This document shows, one piece after another, positions 24,694 through 31,899 of a stretch of 64,000 bases of DNA. Numbering within the stretch: position 1 is the stretch's first letter; each line of letters begins with the position of its first letter. The translations under genes were made by a program, and so were the position numbers. A model generated the notes under the pieces. That model ran no database searches. It saw nothing but the letters and a program-made list of their open reading frames with translations, and was not told the origin of the DNA. Source of the stretch: an uncultured Spirochaetia bacterium (lineage in GTDB: Bacteria; Spirochaetota; Spirochaetia; SZUA-6; Bin103); assembly GCA_958296075.1 (NCBI GenBank), contig CATQHW010000002.1, positions 868,001 to 932,000 of the forward strand. Reading direction: 5' to 3'.

Positions 24694-25617
24694 ATGGCGG
24701 ACGCGCCGATGGGAAACGAGATTCCGCGCCTGCGGCGTGCCGCGTTCATCGTCCTGACCGCATCGGTGGTGGCGGTCACGGCCGCGCTGGTGATGGCCGT
24801 GGCGGCTCCCGACTCCCCCGCGGAGGTGGCGGAGCGGTTCCTGCGCGCCCGCTACGCGCGGCAGGCGGAACGGCTCTACGAGATCGCCTCCGCGGCCGAT
24901 CGAGCCGAGCGGACGTTGGCCGACTTCATCGCGGTCAACCCGCCGTTCCCGGAGTCGTTCCAGCCCGGCGCCGACGCCCTGGCGGCAGCGATCCGCTTTT
25001 CCGCGGCCGAAAGCGACGTGGCCGGCGATCAGGCGCGGGTGACGATCCGCGCGGCGCTCCCCAATTCAGCCGATGGCGATTTGAACTCCCTGTTGCACGC
25101 CGCGCAGGCCGACGGCGCGTTCGGCGGGCCGGAGTCGCCGCGAAACGTGGTGCGGAGCATCCGCGCCGACGCGCGCGCCGGTCGTCTGCCGATGGTGGAG
25201 GTGACCGAGACGGTGGACCTGATCCGCGAAGCCGGCCGCTGGCGCGTGATCATGGGTTGGGACGCGGACCTGCCGGTGACGCTGCGCGCCTTGGTGGCCG
25301 ACGGCGTGCCGCTGCAGTTCGCGATCCTGACCGAGCCGGAGTTGCGCCTGCGACCCGGCGAGACCGGACGCGCCACCTTCGCGGTGCGCAACACGTCGGA
25401 CGAATCCCTGCGGGTGGTGGCGACGCACGCCTACGCGCCGCCGGCCGCGCAGCGCCACGTCGAGCTGATCCAGTGCTTCTGCTTCTTCGAGGAACGCCTG
25501 GACCCCGGCGAGTCACGGGAACTGTCCCTGGTGTTCCGCCTCGGTTGGGACCTGCCGAGCGCAATCGACGCCGTCGCCATCACCTACCGCTACGACCGTA
25601 GCGCCGCCGGCAGGTAG
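24694..25617 (+). CDS. Membrane-anchored protein with a Cox11/CtaG-like copper-binding domain
   Basis: 307 residues. A single membrane helix (IVLTASVVAVTAALVMAVAA) anchors the protein, followed by a ~170-residue extracytoplasmic region of NTF2-like flavour (SPAEVAERFLRARYARQAER). The last ~100 residues align by eye with Cox11: TFAVRNTSDESLRVVATHAY, then IQCFCFFEERLDPGES, then VAITYRY. CFCF is the copper-ligand motif of Cox11, which delivers copper to the CuB site of heme-copper oxidases. The known family is short (about 200 residues) and lacks the middle part. No oxidase genes are nearby. Function as a copper chaperone is therefore an inference. ATG 24709 is an alternative start. Confidence 0.7.
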   Translation: MADAPMGNEIPRLRRAAFIVLTASVVAVTAALVMAVAAPDSPAEVAERFLRARYARQAERLYEIASAADRAERTLADFIAVNPPFPESFQPGADALAAAIRFSAAESDVAGDQARVTIRAALPNSADGDLNSLLHAAQADGAFGGPESPRNVVRSIRADARAGRLPMVEVTETVDLIREAGRWRVIMGWDADLPVTLRALVADGVPLQFAILTEPELRLRPGETGRATFAVRNTSDESLRVVATHAYAPPAAQRHVELIQCFCFFEERLDPGESRELSLVFRLGWDLPSAIDAVAITYRYDRSAAGR

Positions 25618-25630
25618 CGTCAGCGCGAAG

Positions 25631-26323
25631 TCAGCTCGGCTCTTGCAGCGCGATCGGTGCTCGCCAGAGTTCGGCAAGGACATGGTCGTCCGGCACCGAC
25701 GCGTCGCGATAGGTGGGAATCAGCGACCAGCGGTCGCGGCCGTTGCGGTTCGGATGGGAGCCGTGCAGGAGCTGATCGTGGAACAGCAGCACGTCGCCGG
25801 GCTCCACCGGCACCGACCGCAGCGCGGCCGCGCCGAACTCCGCCACCACGGCGTCCTCGGACACGCGGTTGCCGAACCCCTCCGGGCTGTCCTGGCGCCG
25901 GTGGGCCCATGCTCGGCAATGAGATCCGGGAACGATGCGCAGGCAGCCGTTGCCGGCGTCCGCCCGATCCAGGGCGATCCACGCCGACACCTTGTGCGCC
26001 CCCTTCCAGTAGGGCCAATCCTGGTGCCAGGGCGACGCGGCGGTGACCTGCATCGTCTTGACCGCCGGCTTGACGCTCAGGAACTCCACGCGCGGCCCAA
26101 GGATGGTCCGGACTGCCGCCCGCAGCGGATCGTTCGTGCAGACGCGCAGCAGGTCGGGTGGCGTGCGTTGCGGAGCGAACACCCGCACGCCGCTGGCACC
26201 CGCGCCGCCTTCGAGCAGACGCGCCACCGCCCCGCGAATGGCTTGGACCTCCGCGACGGACCACATGCCACGCACCAGCAGGTACCCGTCCCGCCGGAAC
26301 GCGGCTGCCGCAGCCGTACTCAT
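25631..26323 (-). CDS. Phytanoyl-CoA dioxygenase (PhyH) family protein
   Basis: 230 residues of the Fe(II)/2-oxoglutarate oxygenase fold. The facial triad is H and D in SPWHQDWPYW and the distal H in HDQLLHGSHPNRNGRDRWS, whose arginine would bind 2-oxoglutarate. RDGYLLVRGM at the N-terminus and GNGCLRIVPGSH are family hallmarks. The substrate is not known for this branch. It lies 35 bp downstream of the Gfo/Idh gene on the same strand, probably one operon. ATG 26323 chosen because the family begins with a helix just before RRDGY. Confidence 0.85.
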   Translation of the reverse strand: MSTAAAAAFRRDGYLLVRGMWSVAEVQAIRGAVARLLEGGAGASGVRVFAPQRTPPDLLRVCTNDPLRAAVRTILGPRVEFLSVKPAVKTMQVTAASPWHQDWPYWKGAHKVSAWIALDRADAGNGCLRIVPGSHCRAWAHRRQDSPEGFGNRVSEDAVVAEFGAAALRSVPVEPGDVLLFHDQLLHGSHPNRNGRDRWSLIPTYRDASVPDDHVLAELWRAPIALQEPS

Positions 26324-26358
26324 CCCGCTCGGCGCCGCCCCGCGCCCTCGACCCGGTA

Positions 26359-27429
26359 CTACAGCCGTACCGGCCGGCCGGTGCGCGCCGACTCGATCGC
26401 CGCCTCGCTGACGACCGAGCCGAACGCGCCGTGGCGGCCGGGCGATCGGTTCTCCGCGGCGCCGCGAGCCACGTCGATCAGGTTCGCGGAGGGACCGCCG
26501 ATCGGGTAGGTTTCCTCGGCCGCCAGCGGCTCGTAATCGGTATGGCCGCCGGCGCCGTCTACGCTGAGCGTCCCCTTCCACAGCTCCTGCTCCAGGACGC
26601 CGCCGGTGCCGTGCGCGCGCAGCTCGTAGTGCATCTTCGCGGGGGTGGCCGCCCCGTTGGAAGCCAGGCTGACCAGCGTCCCGTCGTCCAGCACGATCAC
26701 GATCGCGTCGTAGACGTCCACGGCGGCGCCGTCGTTCTCGAAGCGCGCGAACACCTCGACCGGCCGGCGCTCGGTGAGATAGCTGACGTAGGCGGCCGGA
26801 TGAGAGACCTGCGTGTATATCTGGCCGCCGCCGGCGATCGCCGGGTCGCTGTAGGAGGTGCGGCCCGGCACCAGATAGGGCCGCTGGTGCTCCGAGCGCG
26901 CCTCGTCCTTGGCGGGCATCGCCTCATCCCACTCCAGGCCGCGGTACAGGCCCTCGGTGAGGTTGGTGAACAGGATCGTGATCATCCGCACCGTGCCGAT
27001 TCCCCCGGCCATCAGCACGCGGCGCGCCTCCTGACAGTGGCGCGTGAAGTGATAGGTGGCGCCGACCATCAACTGCACGCCTTTGGCGCCGGCAAGGCGG
27101 ACCAGTTCCTGACCTTCGGCGCCGCGGATCGTGAACGGTTTCTCGATCAGCACGTGCAGGCCGCGTTCGAGCGCCGCCTTGCCCTGCGCGTAGTGCAGCG
27201 CCGGCACCGAGCTGATCGCCACCGCCTGCAGGCCGTCGATCGCCAGCACCTCGTCCGCCGTCGTGCAGGCGTGCGGCACGCCGAAGTCGCGGGCGATACG
27301 CTCCGCCGTCTCTCGGTCGTGATGCTGGACCGCCACCAAGTCGGCGTGGGGATTGTCCCGCAAGGCCGGCACGTGAGCGGTCGTTCCCCACCACCCGGCG
27401 CCGATCACCGCGCACTTCACTCGTTCCAT
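26359..27429 (-). CDS. Gfo/Idh/MocA-family oxidoreductase
   Basis: 356 residues. N-terminal Rossmann motif VIGAGWWGTTAHVPAL, the EKP motif of the family in LIEKPFTIRG, and a C-terminal alpha/beta domain with GGGQIYTQVSHPAAY in which the histidine occupies the usual catalytic place. Such enzymes oxidise or reduce sugars and cyclitols with NAD(P). The start at 27429 gives MERVKCAVIGAG. It precedes the phytanoyl-CoA dioxygenase gene and is likely co-transcribed with it. Confidence 0.87.
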   Translation of the reverse strand: MERVKCAVIGAGWWGTTAHVPALRDNPHADLVAVQHHDRETAERIARDFGVPHACTTADEVLAIDGLQAVAISSVPALHYAQGKAALERGLHVLIEKPFTIRGAEGQELVRLAGAKGVQLMVGATYHFTRHCQEARRVLMAGGIGTVRMITILFTNLTEGLYRGLEWDEAMPAKDEARSEHQRPYLVPGRTSYSDPAIAGGGQIYTQVSHPAAYVSYLTERRPVEVFARFENDGAAVDVYDAIVIVLDDGTLVSLASNGAATPAKMHYELRAHGTGGVLEQELWKGTLSVDGAGGHTDYEPLAAEETYPIGGPSANLIDVARGAAENRSPGRHGAFGSVVSEAAIESARTGRPVRL

Positions 27430-27518
27430 GCGCGCCAGCATAGGTCCGCGAACGCCGCCGCTCAACCGCGTGTGGAGCGAGCCATCTCGTCAGCAGGAAT
27501 GTCCATGCGCTCGTGCGT

Positions 27519-27566
27519 TCATGCAGCCTCGATCGGGAACACCTTCTCTGAACGCAGCACGTCCAA
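27519..27566 (-). pseudogene. Short 3' tail of an unidentified gene
   Basis: On the minus strand the bases just outside the copied formamidase tail read as VLDVLRSEKVFPIEAA followed by TGA at 27521-27519. The amphipathic, well-formed ending looks like the C-terminus of a lost gene, cut off exactly where the repeat begins at 27564. I cannot name the family. The adjoining stretch 27430-27518 shows nothing else recognisable. Confidence 0.25.
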
Positions 27567-27698
27567 TACACGCTGGGTTTGGCGACCGTGGGCGCGGAGT
27601 TGCCGGCCAGCTATCTGCCGTCATGACCCGGCCTCGCGAGGCATGGACGCGCCCGGTCCGCAGGGCGGCGCGTGCTACGGTATGCGGAGCACATCATG
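27564..27698 (+). repeat. Copy 1 of the formamidase-tail/rpn-leader repeat
   Basis: 135 bp running from CAATACACGCTGGG to the rpn ATG. It is nearly identical to 29255-29389 and 30723-30857. In the middle copy the first 60 bases are the real 3' end of the formamidase gene (encoding YTLGLATVGAELPARYLPS). Here the same bases are out of context, so this copy arose by duplication. The rest is the untranslated leader of the rpn gene. Confidence 0.9.
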
Positions 27699-28346
27699 GT
27701 GCCGGTGGTGTTCTATCAGGGGCAGCGCCGCTGGCGGCATGCGACGGAGTTCTCCGAGTTGTTTTCGGAGTCGGTGAGGCGGTGGCCATGGACGCCCCGT
27801 TTCGAGCATTTGCTGGTGGACCAGTCGCAGATAGCGGTGGAAGCGGTGCGGGGGGAACGGCTGGGTCGGATGGCCCAGCTCGCGCTGATGGCGGCGGCTC
27901 GGCATGATGTCCGGGCGGCGCTGGAGGTGGCGGCGCAGTTGATGGGAGAGTTGGACCGGGCTGGGCAGAGCGATCTGTTCGTGCCGGTCGTGCGGTACGT
28001 GATCGAAACGCAGGAAGAGGAGACCGTGAAGGGGTTCGGCGAGGCGTTGCGGCGCCAGATACCGGGACCGGGAGGCGATATGAAGACCTACGCAGAGGTG
28101 TTGATCCAGGAGGGTCACCGGGAAGGCCGTCAGGAGGGTCACCGGGAAGGCCGCCAGGAAGGCCACCGGGAAGGCCGCCAGGAAGGCCACCGGGAAGGCC
28201 GCCAGGAAGGCCAGGTAGCGACCATCGAGAGTCTCCTGCGGGCCGGAATCGAGTGGTCGGTCATCGAGCACGCTACCGGCATCGACCAGGAGGCTTTCGA
28301 CGAGCTCCGCCGGCAGACGAAAGGGCCAGGGCCGGCGAACGTTTGA
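27696..28346 (+). CDS. Rpn-family protein, copy A, lacking the nuclease domain
   Basis: 216 residues. The start codon is joined directly to what is codon 128 of the full-length copies: 378 bp (126 codons), including the PD-(D/E)XK residues, are cleanly missing, and the frame is kept ([14 protein letters not shown]). The remaining helical region ([20 protein letters not shown]) and the repeat-bearing C-terminus are intact: eight EGHR/EGRQ units, then EGQV and the helical end. Without the acidic active site it cannot be a nuclease. It may act only as a regulator of the full-length copies, or as a carrier of the internal small frame at 28080. Same leader as copies B and C. Confidence 0.8.
   Translation: MVPVVFYQGQRRWRHATEFSELFSESVRRWPWTPRFEHLLVDQSQIAVEAVRGERLGRMAQLALMAAARHDVRAALEVAAQLMGELDRAGQSDLFVPVVRYVIETQEEETVKGFGEALRRQIPGPGGDMKTYAEVLIQEGHREGRQEGHREGRQEGHREGRQEGHREGRQEGQVATIESLLRAGIEWSVIEHATGIDQEAFDELRRQTKGPGPANV
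28080..28346 (+). CDS. Putative internally started C-terminal Rpn product (RpnS-like), copy A
   Basis: 88 residues in the frame of the longer gene, beginning [10 protein letters not shown] at an ATG preceded by GGGAGG (28070-28075) with a 4-base spacer. It contains eight four-residue units (28110-28205). In described Rpn systems the separately translated C-terminal domain, with a variable number of four-residue repeats, binds and blocks the full-length nuclease. That this ATG is used here is an inference from the ribosome-binding site, which is present in all four copies. Confidence 0.5.
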   Translation: MKTYAEVLIQEGHREGRQEGHREGRQEGHREGRQEGHREGRQEGQVATIESLLRAGIEWSVIEHATGIDQEAFDELRRQTKGPGPANV

Positions 28347-28390
28347 TGGTACCTCGGCGCCGCGGCTCAACTGGGTATCGTGCACCGGTC

Positions 28391-29317
28391 ATGCAGAGAA
28401 TCAGGCGAGCGCAGGCCATGCGGTACGAGTTCGTCGCGGACGAACCGCTCATCTCAGTAGAGACGGGCGAGAGCTTCCAGGTGGAGACCGAGGACGCCGG
28501 ATCGGGGCTGGTCACCTCCCCGGAGATGGCCGGCCGCATCCCGTCGCTGCCGACCCGCCGCTCCACGCCGCCGAAGAGCAACCCGGTCGGCGGTCCCATC
28601 GCGGTGGCCGGCGCGAAGCCGGGCGATCTGCTGGAGGTGGAGATCGAGGCGATCGACCTGCAGCCGACCGGCTACACCAACTGGGGGCCGGATCGCACGA
28701 AGATCGGCGACGACTTCCGCTGGCCGGAACTGAACCGGTGGACGGTGCGCGTGTTCGAGCACCGCGACGGCAGCACCTACCTTGACGGCGAGCGGCTGTG
28801 GCCGACGCGGCCGATGGTCGGCTGCATCGGCGTGGCCCCGGAGCGGGAGGCGCTCAACACCTCCACCGGCCAGACCATCTCCGGCGGCAACCTCGACTCG
28901 CGCGACGTCACCGTGGGGACGCGCGTGCAGCTCAACGTGTACCACCCCGGCGCGCTGCTGTTCCTGGGCGACGTGCACGCCAGCCAGGCGGACACGGAGT
29001 ACTACGGCACCGCCGACGAGACGCGGGCGGTGGTGCAGGCGCGCTGCCGGGTGATCGAGGGCAAGCGCATCCCCTTCATCCGGCTGCTGAAAGGGGACTC
29101 GATCGTCGCGCTGCGCACCGGCGCGCCGCTGGCCGTGCTGGTCGACCAAGCGGTCGAGGATCTGATGCGCTGGCTGGTCGACGACTACGGGGTGACCGCC
29201 GAACGGGCCTACCTGCACACCTGCCTCAACCCCGACTTCCGCATCAACGTCTATCAATACACGCTGGGCTTGGCGACCGTGGGCGCGGAGTTGCCGGCCC
29301 GCTATCTGCCGTCATGA
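28391..29317 (+). CDS. Acetamidase/formamidase family protein
   Basis: 308 residues. The FmdA/AmdA beta-rich fold is recognised from GGNLDSRDVTVGTRVQLNVY, then LLFLGDVHASQADTEYYGTA, where the D/H ligands of the active site sit, and TRPMVGCIGVAPE. These enzymes hydrolyse formamide or short-chain amides to ammonia and the acid. ATG 28391 is used, but ATG 28418 (MRYEFVADEPLISV) is equally possible; neither has a strong ribosome-binding site. The last ~20 codons have been copied twice elsewhere (27564 and 30723), in each case in front of an rpn gene. This copy is the only complete one. Confidence 0.87.
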   Translation: MQRIRRAQAMRYEFVADEPLISVETGESFQVETEDAGSGLVTSPEMAGRIPSLPTRRSTPPKSNPVGGPIAVAGAKPGDLLEVEIEAIDLQPTGYTNWGPDRTKIGDDFRWPELNRWTVRVFEHRDGSTYLDGERLWPTRPMVGCIGVAPEREALNTSTGQTISGGNLDSRDVTVGTRVQLNVYHPGALLFLGDVHASQADTEYYGTADETRAVVQARCRVIEGKRIPFIRLLKGDSIVALRTGAPLAVLVDQAVEDLMRWLVDDYGVTAERAYLHTCLNPDFRINVYQYTLGLATVGAELPARYLPS

Positions 29318-29386
29318 CCCGGCCTCGCGAGGCATGGACGCGCCCGGTCCGCAGGGCGGCGCGTGCTACGGTATGCGGAGCACATC

Positions 29387-30403
29387 ATGGCGCGCGACCT
29401 GCACCAGCCGCATGACAGATTGTTCCGCAAGGTGTTCTCCAAGCCGGAGGAAGCGGCCGGCTTCCTGCGTGCGCATGTGCCGGAGTGGCTTGGCGAAACG
29501 CTTGACTGGTCGAGCTTGACGCTGCAGCGCGACAGCTACGTGGACGAAGGGCTGCAGGCCAGCGAGTCGGACCTGCTGTACGCGATCGAGCATCGGGTGG
29601 GCGATCCTCCGGCCGGGGCGGAGCCGCGCCGGCTCTGGCTCTACCTGCTGTTCGAGCATCAATCGAGCCCGGACCGGTGGATGCGATTCCGGTTGCTGAA
29701 GTACTGCTGTCGTATCTGGGACGACGCCCTGCGGGCCGACACGGAGGCGCATGAGTTGCCGCCGATCGTGCCGGTGGTGTTCTATCAGGGGCAGCGCCGC
29801 TGGCGGCATGCGACGGAGTTCTCCGAGTTGTTTTCGGAGTCGGTGAGGCGGTGGCCATGGACGCCCCGTTTCGAGCATTTGCTGGTGGACCAGTCGCAGA
29901 TAGCGGTGGAAGCGGTGCGGGGCGAACGGCTGGGTCGGATGGCCCAGCTCGCGCTGATGGCGGCGGCTCGGCATGATGTCCGGGCGGCGCTGGAGGTGGC
30001 GGCGCAGTTGATGGGAGAGTTGGACCGGGCTGGGCAGAGCGATCTGTTCGTGCCGGTCGTGCGGTACGTGATCGAAACGCAGGAAGAGGGGACCGTGAAG
30101 GGGTTCGGCGAGGCGTTGCGGCGCCAGATACCGGGACCGGGAGGCGATATGAAGACCTACGCAGAGGTGTTGATCCAGGAGGGTCACCGGGAAGGCCGTC
30201 AGGAGGGTCACCGGGAAGGCCGTCAGGAGGGTCACCGGGAAGGCCGTCAGGAGGGCCGCCAGGAAGGCCAGGTAGCGACCATCGAGAGTCTCCTGCGGGC
30301 CGGAATCGAGTGGTCGGTCATCGAGCACGCTACCGGCATCGACCAGGAGGCTTTCGACGAGCTCCGCCGGCAGACGGAAGGGCCAGGGCCGGCGAACGTT
30401 TGA
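29387..30403 (+). CDS. Rpn-family PD-(D/E)XK nuclease (recombination-promoting nuclease), copy B, full length
   Basis: 338 residues. The family start HDRLFRKVFSKPEEAAGFLR is followed by the nuclease core: D62 in ESDLLYAIEHR and E90-x-Q92 in LYLLFEHQSSPDRW, the PD-(D/E)XK acids (Q in place of the more usual K). Next come FRLLKYCCRIW and [10 protein letters not shown] of the YhgA-like/Rpn fold, helices, then seven EGHR/EGRQ units and a short helical end ([20 protein letters not shown]). Rpn proteins cut DNA, promote RecA-independent recombination and in some strains protect against phage. ATG 29387 is preferred to a GTG at 29363, since the latter would add a non-family peptide. A second, internal start is described separately. 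Confidence 0.87.
   Translation: MARDLHQPHDRLFRKVFSKPEEAAGFLRAHVPEWLGETLDWSSLTLQRDSYVDEGLQASESDLLYAIEHRVGDPPAGAEPRRLWLYLLFEHQSSPDRWMRFRLLKYCCRIWDDALRADTEAHELPPIVPVVFYQGQRRWRHATEFSELFSESVRRWPWTPRFEHLLVDQSQIAVEAVRGERLGRMAQLALMAAARHDVRAALEVAAQLMGELDRAGQSDLFVPVVRYVIETQEEGTVKGFGEALRRQIPGPGGDMKTYAEVLIQEGHREGRQEGHREGRQEGHREGRQEGRQEGQVATIESLLRAGIEWSVIEHATGIDQEAFDELRRQTEGPGPANV
30149..30403 (+). CDS. Putative internally started C-terminal Rpn product (RpnS-like), copy B
   Basis: 84 residues from the ATG at 30149, again directly behind GGGAGG. Seven four-residue units at 30179-30262. The sequence outside the repeat is identical to that of copy A apart from one change near the end (RRQTEG against RRQTKG). 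It would be the antitoxin partner of the full-length copy B if the gene-within-gene model applies. Confidence 0.5.
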   Translation: MKTYAEVLIQEGHREGRQEGHREGRQEGHREGRQEGRQEGQVATIESLLRAGIEWSVIEHATGIDQEAFDELRRQTEGPGPANV

Positions 30404-30722
30404 TCGTATGGCACCCGCTGCGGGATACCGGCTTGAGAAGATGCGGACCGGCCGCAGTAACGGCTCAGGTGATGTTGATGGCCTCGCCGCTGTCGGGTGT
30501 GCAGGCCGCACAGGACGAGCGCCATCCAGGGCCGATCGGCTGGAGAGTGGAGTTGTCTGCTTTTCGTGGATATGGAGAGTAAGGAACTGGCTCGACAGTA
30601 CGAGCCTTCGGCCGGGTCGATCCGCAACTGGGTCGCTCAAGGTGAACGCGACGCCGGGCAGCGCAGCGACGGGCTCAGCAGCGAGGAAACGTCAGGCTCT
30701 GCGCCGCCTACGGCACGAGGCA
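30404..30722. other. Spacer after copy B with an IS3-type orfA fragment
   Basis: No complete gene. Bases 30404-30500 match the spacer after copy C. From ATG 30572 the plus strand encodes ESKELARQYEPSAGSIRNWV, then AQGERDAGQRSDGLSSEE, the middle of an IS3-family OrfA helix-turn-helix protein. After an indel near 30690 the expected RQALRRLRHEAQ continues in another frame. The fragment is then fused at 30723 to the copied formamidase tail. So an old IS3-type element lies at the junction between repeat units. Confidence 0.6.
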
Positions 30723-30854
30723 CAATACACGCTGGGCTTGGCGACCGTGGGCGCGGAGTTGCCGGCTAGCTATCTGCCGTCATGACCCGGCCTCGCGAGG
30801 CATGGACGCGCCCGGTCCGCAGGGCGGCGCGTGCTACGGTATGCGGAGCACATC

Positions 30855-31895
30855 ATGGCGCGCGACCTGCACCAGCCGCATGACAGATTGTTCCGCAAGG
30901 TGTTCTCCAAGCCGGAGGAAGCGGCCGGCTTCCTGCGTGCGCATGTGCCGGAGTGGCTTGGCGAAACGCTTGACTGGTCGAGCTTGACGCTGCAGCGCGA
31001 CAGCTACGTGGACGAAGGGCTGCAGGTCAGCGAGTCGGACCTGCTGTACGCGATCGAGCATCGGGTGGGCGATCCTCCGGCCGGGGCGGAGCCGCGCCGG
31101 CTCTGGCTCTACCTGCTGTTCGAGCATCAATCGAGCCCGGACCGGTGGATGCGATTCCGGTTGCTGAAGTACTGCTGCCGTATCTGGGAGGACGCCCTGC
31201 GGGCCGAGGCGGAGGCGCATGAGTTGCCGCCCATCGTGCCGGTGGTGTTCTATCAGGGGCAGCGTCGCTGGCGGCATGCGACGGAGTTCTCCGAGTTGTT
31301 TTCGGAGTCGGTGAGGCGGTGGCCATGGACGCCCCGTTTCGAGCATTTGCTGGTGGACCAGTCGCAGATAGCGGTGGAAGCGGTGCGGGGGGAACGGCTG
31401 GGTCGGATGGCCCAGCTCGCGCTGATGGCGGCGGCTCGGCATGATGTCCGGGCGGCGCTGGAGGTGGCGGCGCAGTTGATGGGAGAGTTGGACCGGGCTG
31501 GGCAGAGCGATCTGTTCGTGCCGGTCGTGCGGTACGTGATCGAAACGCAGGAAGAGGAGACCGTGAAGGGGTTCGGCGAGGCGTTGCGGCGCCAGATACC
31601 GGGACCGGGAGGCGATATGAAGACCTACGCAGAGGTGTTGATCCAGGAGGGTCACCGGGAAGGCCGTCAGGAGGGCCACCGGGAAGGTCGTCAGGAGGGC
31701 CGCCAGGAAGGCCGTCAGGAGGGCCGCCAGGAAGGCCGTCAGGAGGGCCGCCAGGAAGGCCAAGTAGCGACCATCGAGAGTCTCCTGCGGGCCGGAATCG
31801 AGTGGTCGGTCATCGAGCACGCTACCGGCATCGACCAGGAGGCTTTCGACGAGCTCCGCCGGCAGACGAAAGGGCCAGAGCCGGCGAACGCTTGA
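30855..31895 (+). CDS. Rpn-family PD-(D/E)XK nuclease, copy C, full length
   Basis: 346 residues, almost identical to copy B outside the repeat tract; the visible differences include A57V, D112E and a short patch at 118-120 (ADTEAH against AEAEAH). The catalytic D62 and E90-x-Q92 are kept. The repeat tract has nine units but only two EGHR units, then a run of EGRQ, so the tract changed both in length and in unit composition. Such close copies in tandem imply recent duplication or ongoing gene conversion. Its leader and the formamidase-tail copy in front are the same as for B. Confidence 0.87.
   Translation: MARDLHQPHDRLFRKVFSKPEEAAGFLRAHVPEWLGETLDWSSLTLQRDSYVDEGLQVSESDLLYAIEHRVGDPPAGAEPRRLWLYLLFEHQSSPDRWMRFRLLKYCCRIWEDALRAEAEAHELPPIVPVVFYQGQRRWRHATEFSELFSESVRRWPWTPRFEHLLVDQSQIAVEAVRGERLGRMAQLALMAAARHDVRAALEVAAQLMGELDRAGQSDLFVPVVRYVIETQEEETVKGFGEALRRQIPGPGGDMKTYAEVLIQEGHREGRQEGHREGRQEGRQEGRQEGRQEGRQEGRQEGQVATIESLLRAGIEWSVIEHATGIDQEAFDELRRQTKGPEPANA
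31617..31895 (+). CDS. Putative internally started C-terminal Rpn product (RpnS-like), copy C
   Basis: 92 residues from the ATG at 31617 behind the same GGGAGG site. Nine four-residue units at 31647-31754. If the repeat helix is the pairing surface, as reported for E. coli RpnA, this longer helix may differ from the products of copies A, B and D in its choice of partner. That is an inference. Confidence 0.5.
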   Translation: MKTYAEVLIQEGHREGRQEGHREGRQEGRQEGRQEGRQEGRQEGRQEGQVATIESLLRAGIEWSVIEHATGIDQEAFDELRRQTKGPEPANA

Positions 31896-31899
31896 TCGT

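Larger units (their letters stand above)
29255..30500 (+). repeat. Long direct repeat unit B (formamidase tail, rpn gene, downstream spacer)
   Basis: From the formamidase tail through the rpn gene and about 95 bp beyond its stop, this segment is nearly identical to 30723-31986. Differences are a few substitutions, the number of 12-bp repeats (7 against 9) and small indels in the spacer (the spacer of B has 13 extra bases near 30420). Beyond ~30500 the two copies part: B leads into an IS3-type remnant, C leads into the truncated copy D. Confidence 0.85.

Noticed and set aside
28110..28205. 12-bp tandem repeats considered as a CRISPR array or non-coding minisatellite
   Set aside because: The repeats have no unique spacers, keep the reading frame and encode EGHR/EGRQ units inside the rpn genes.
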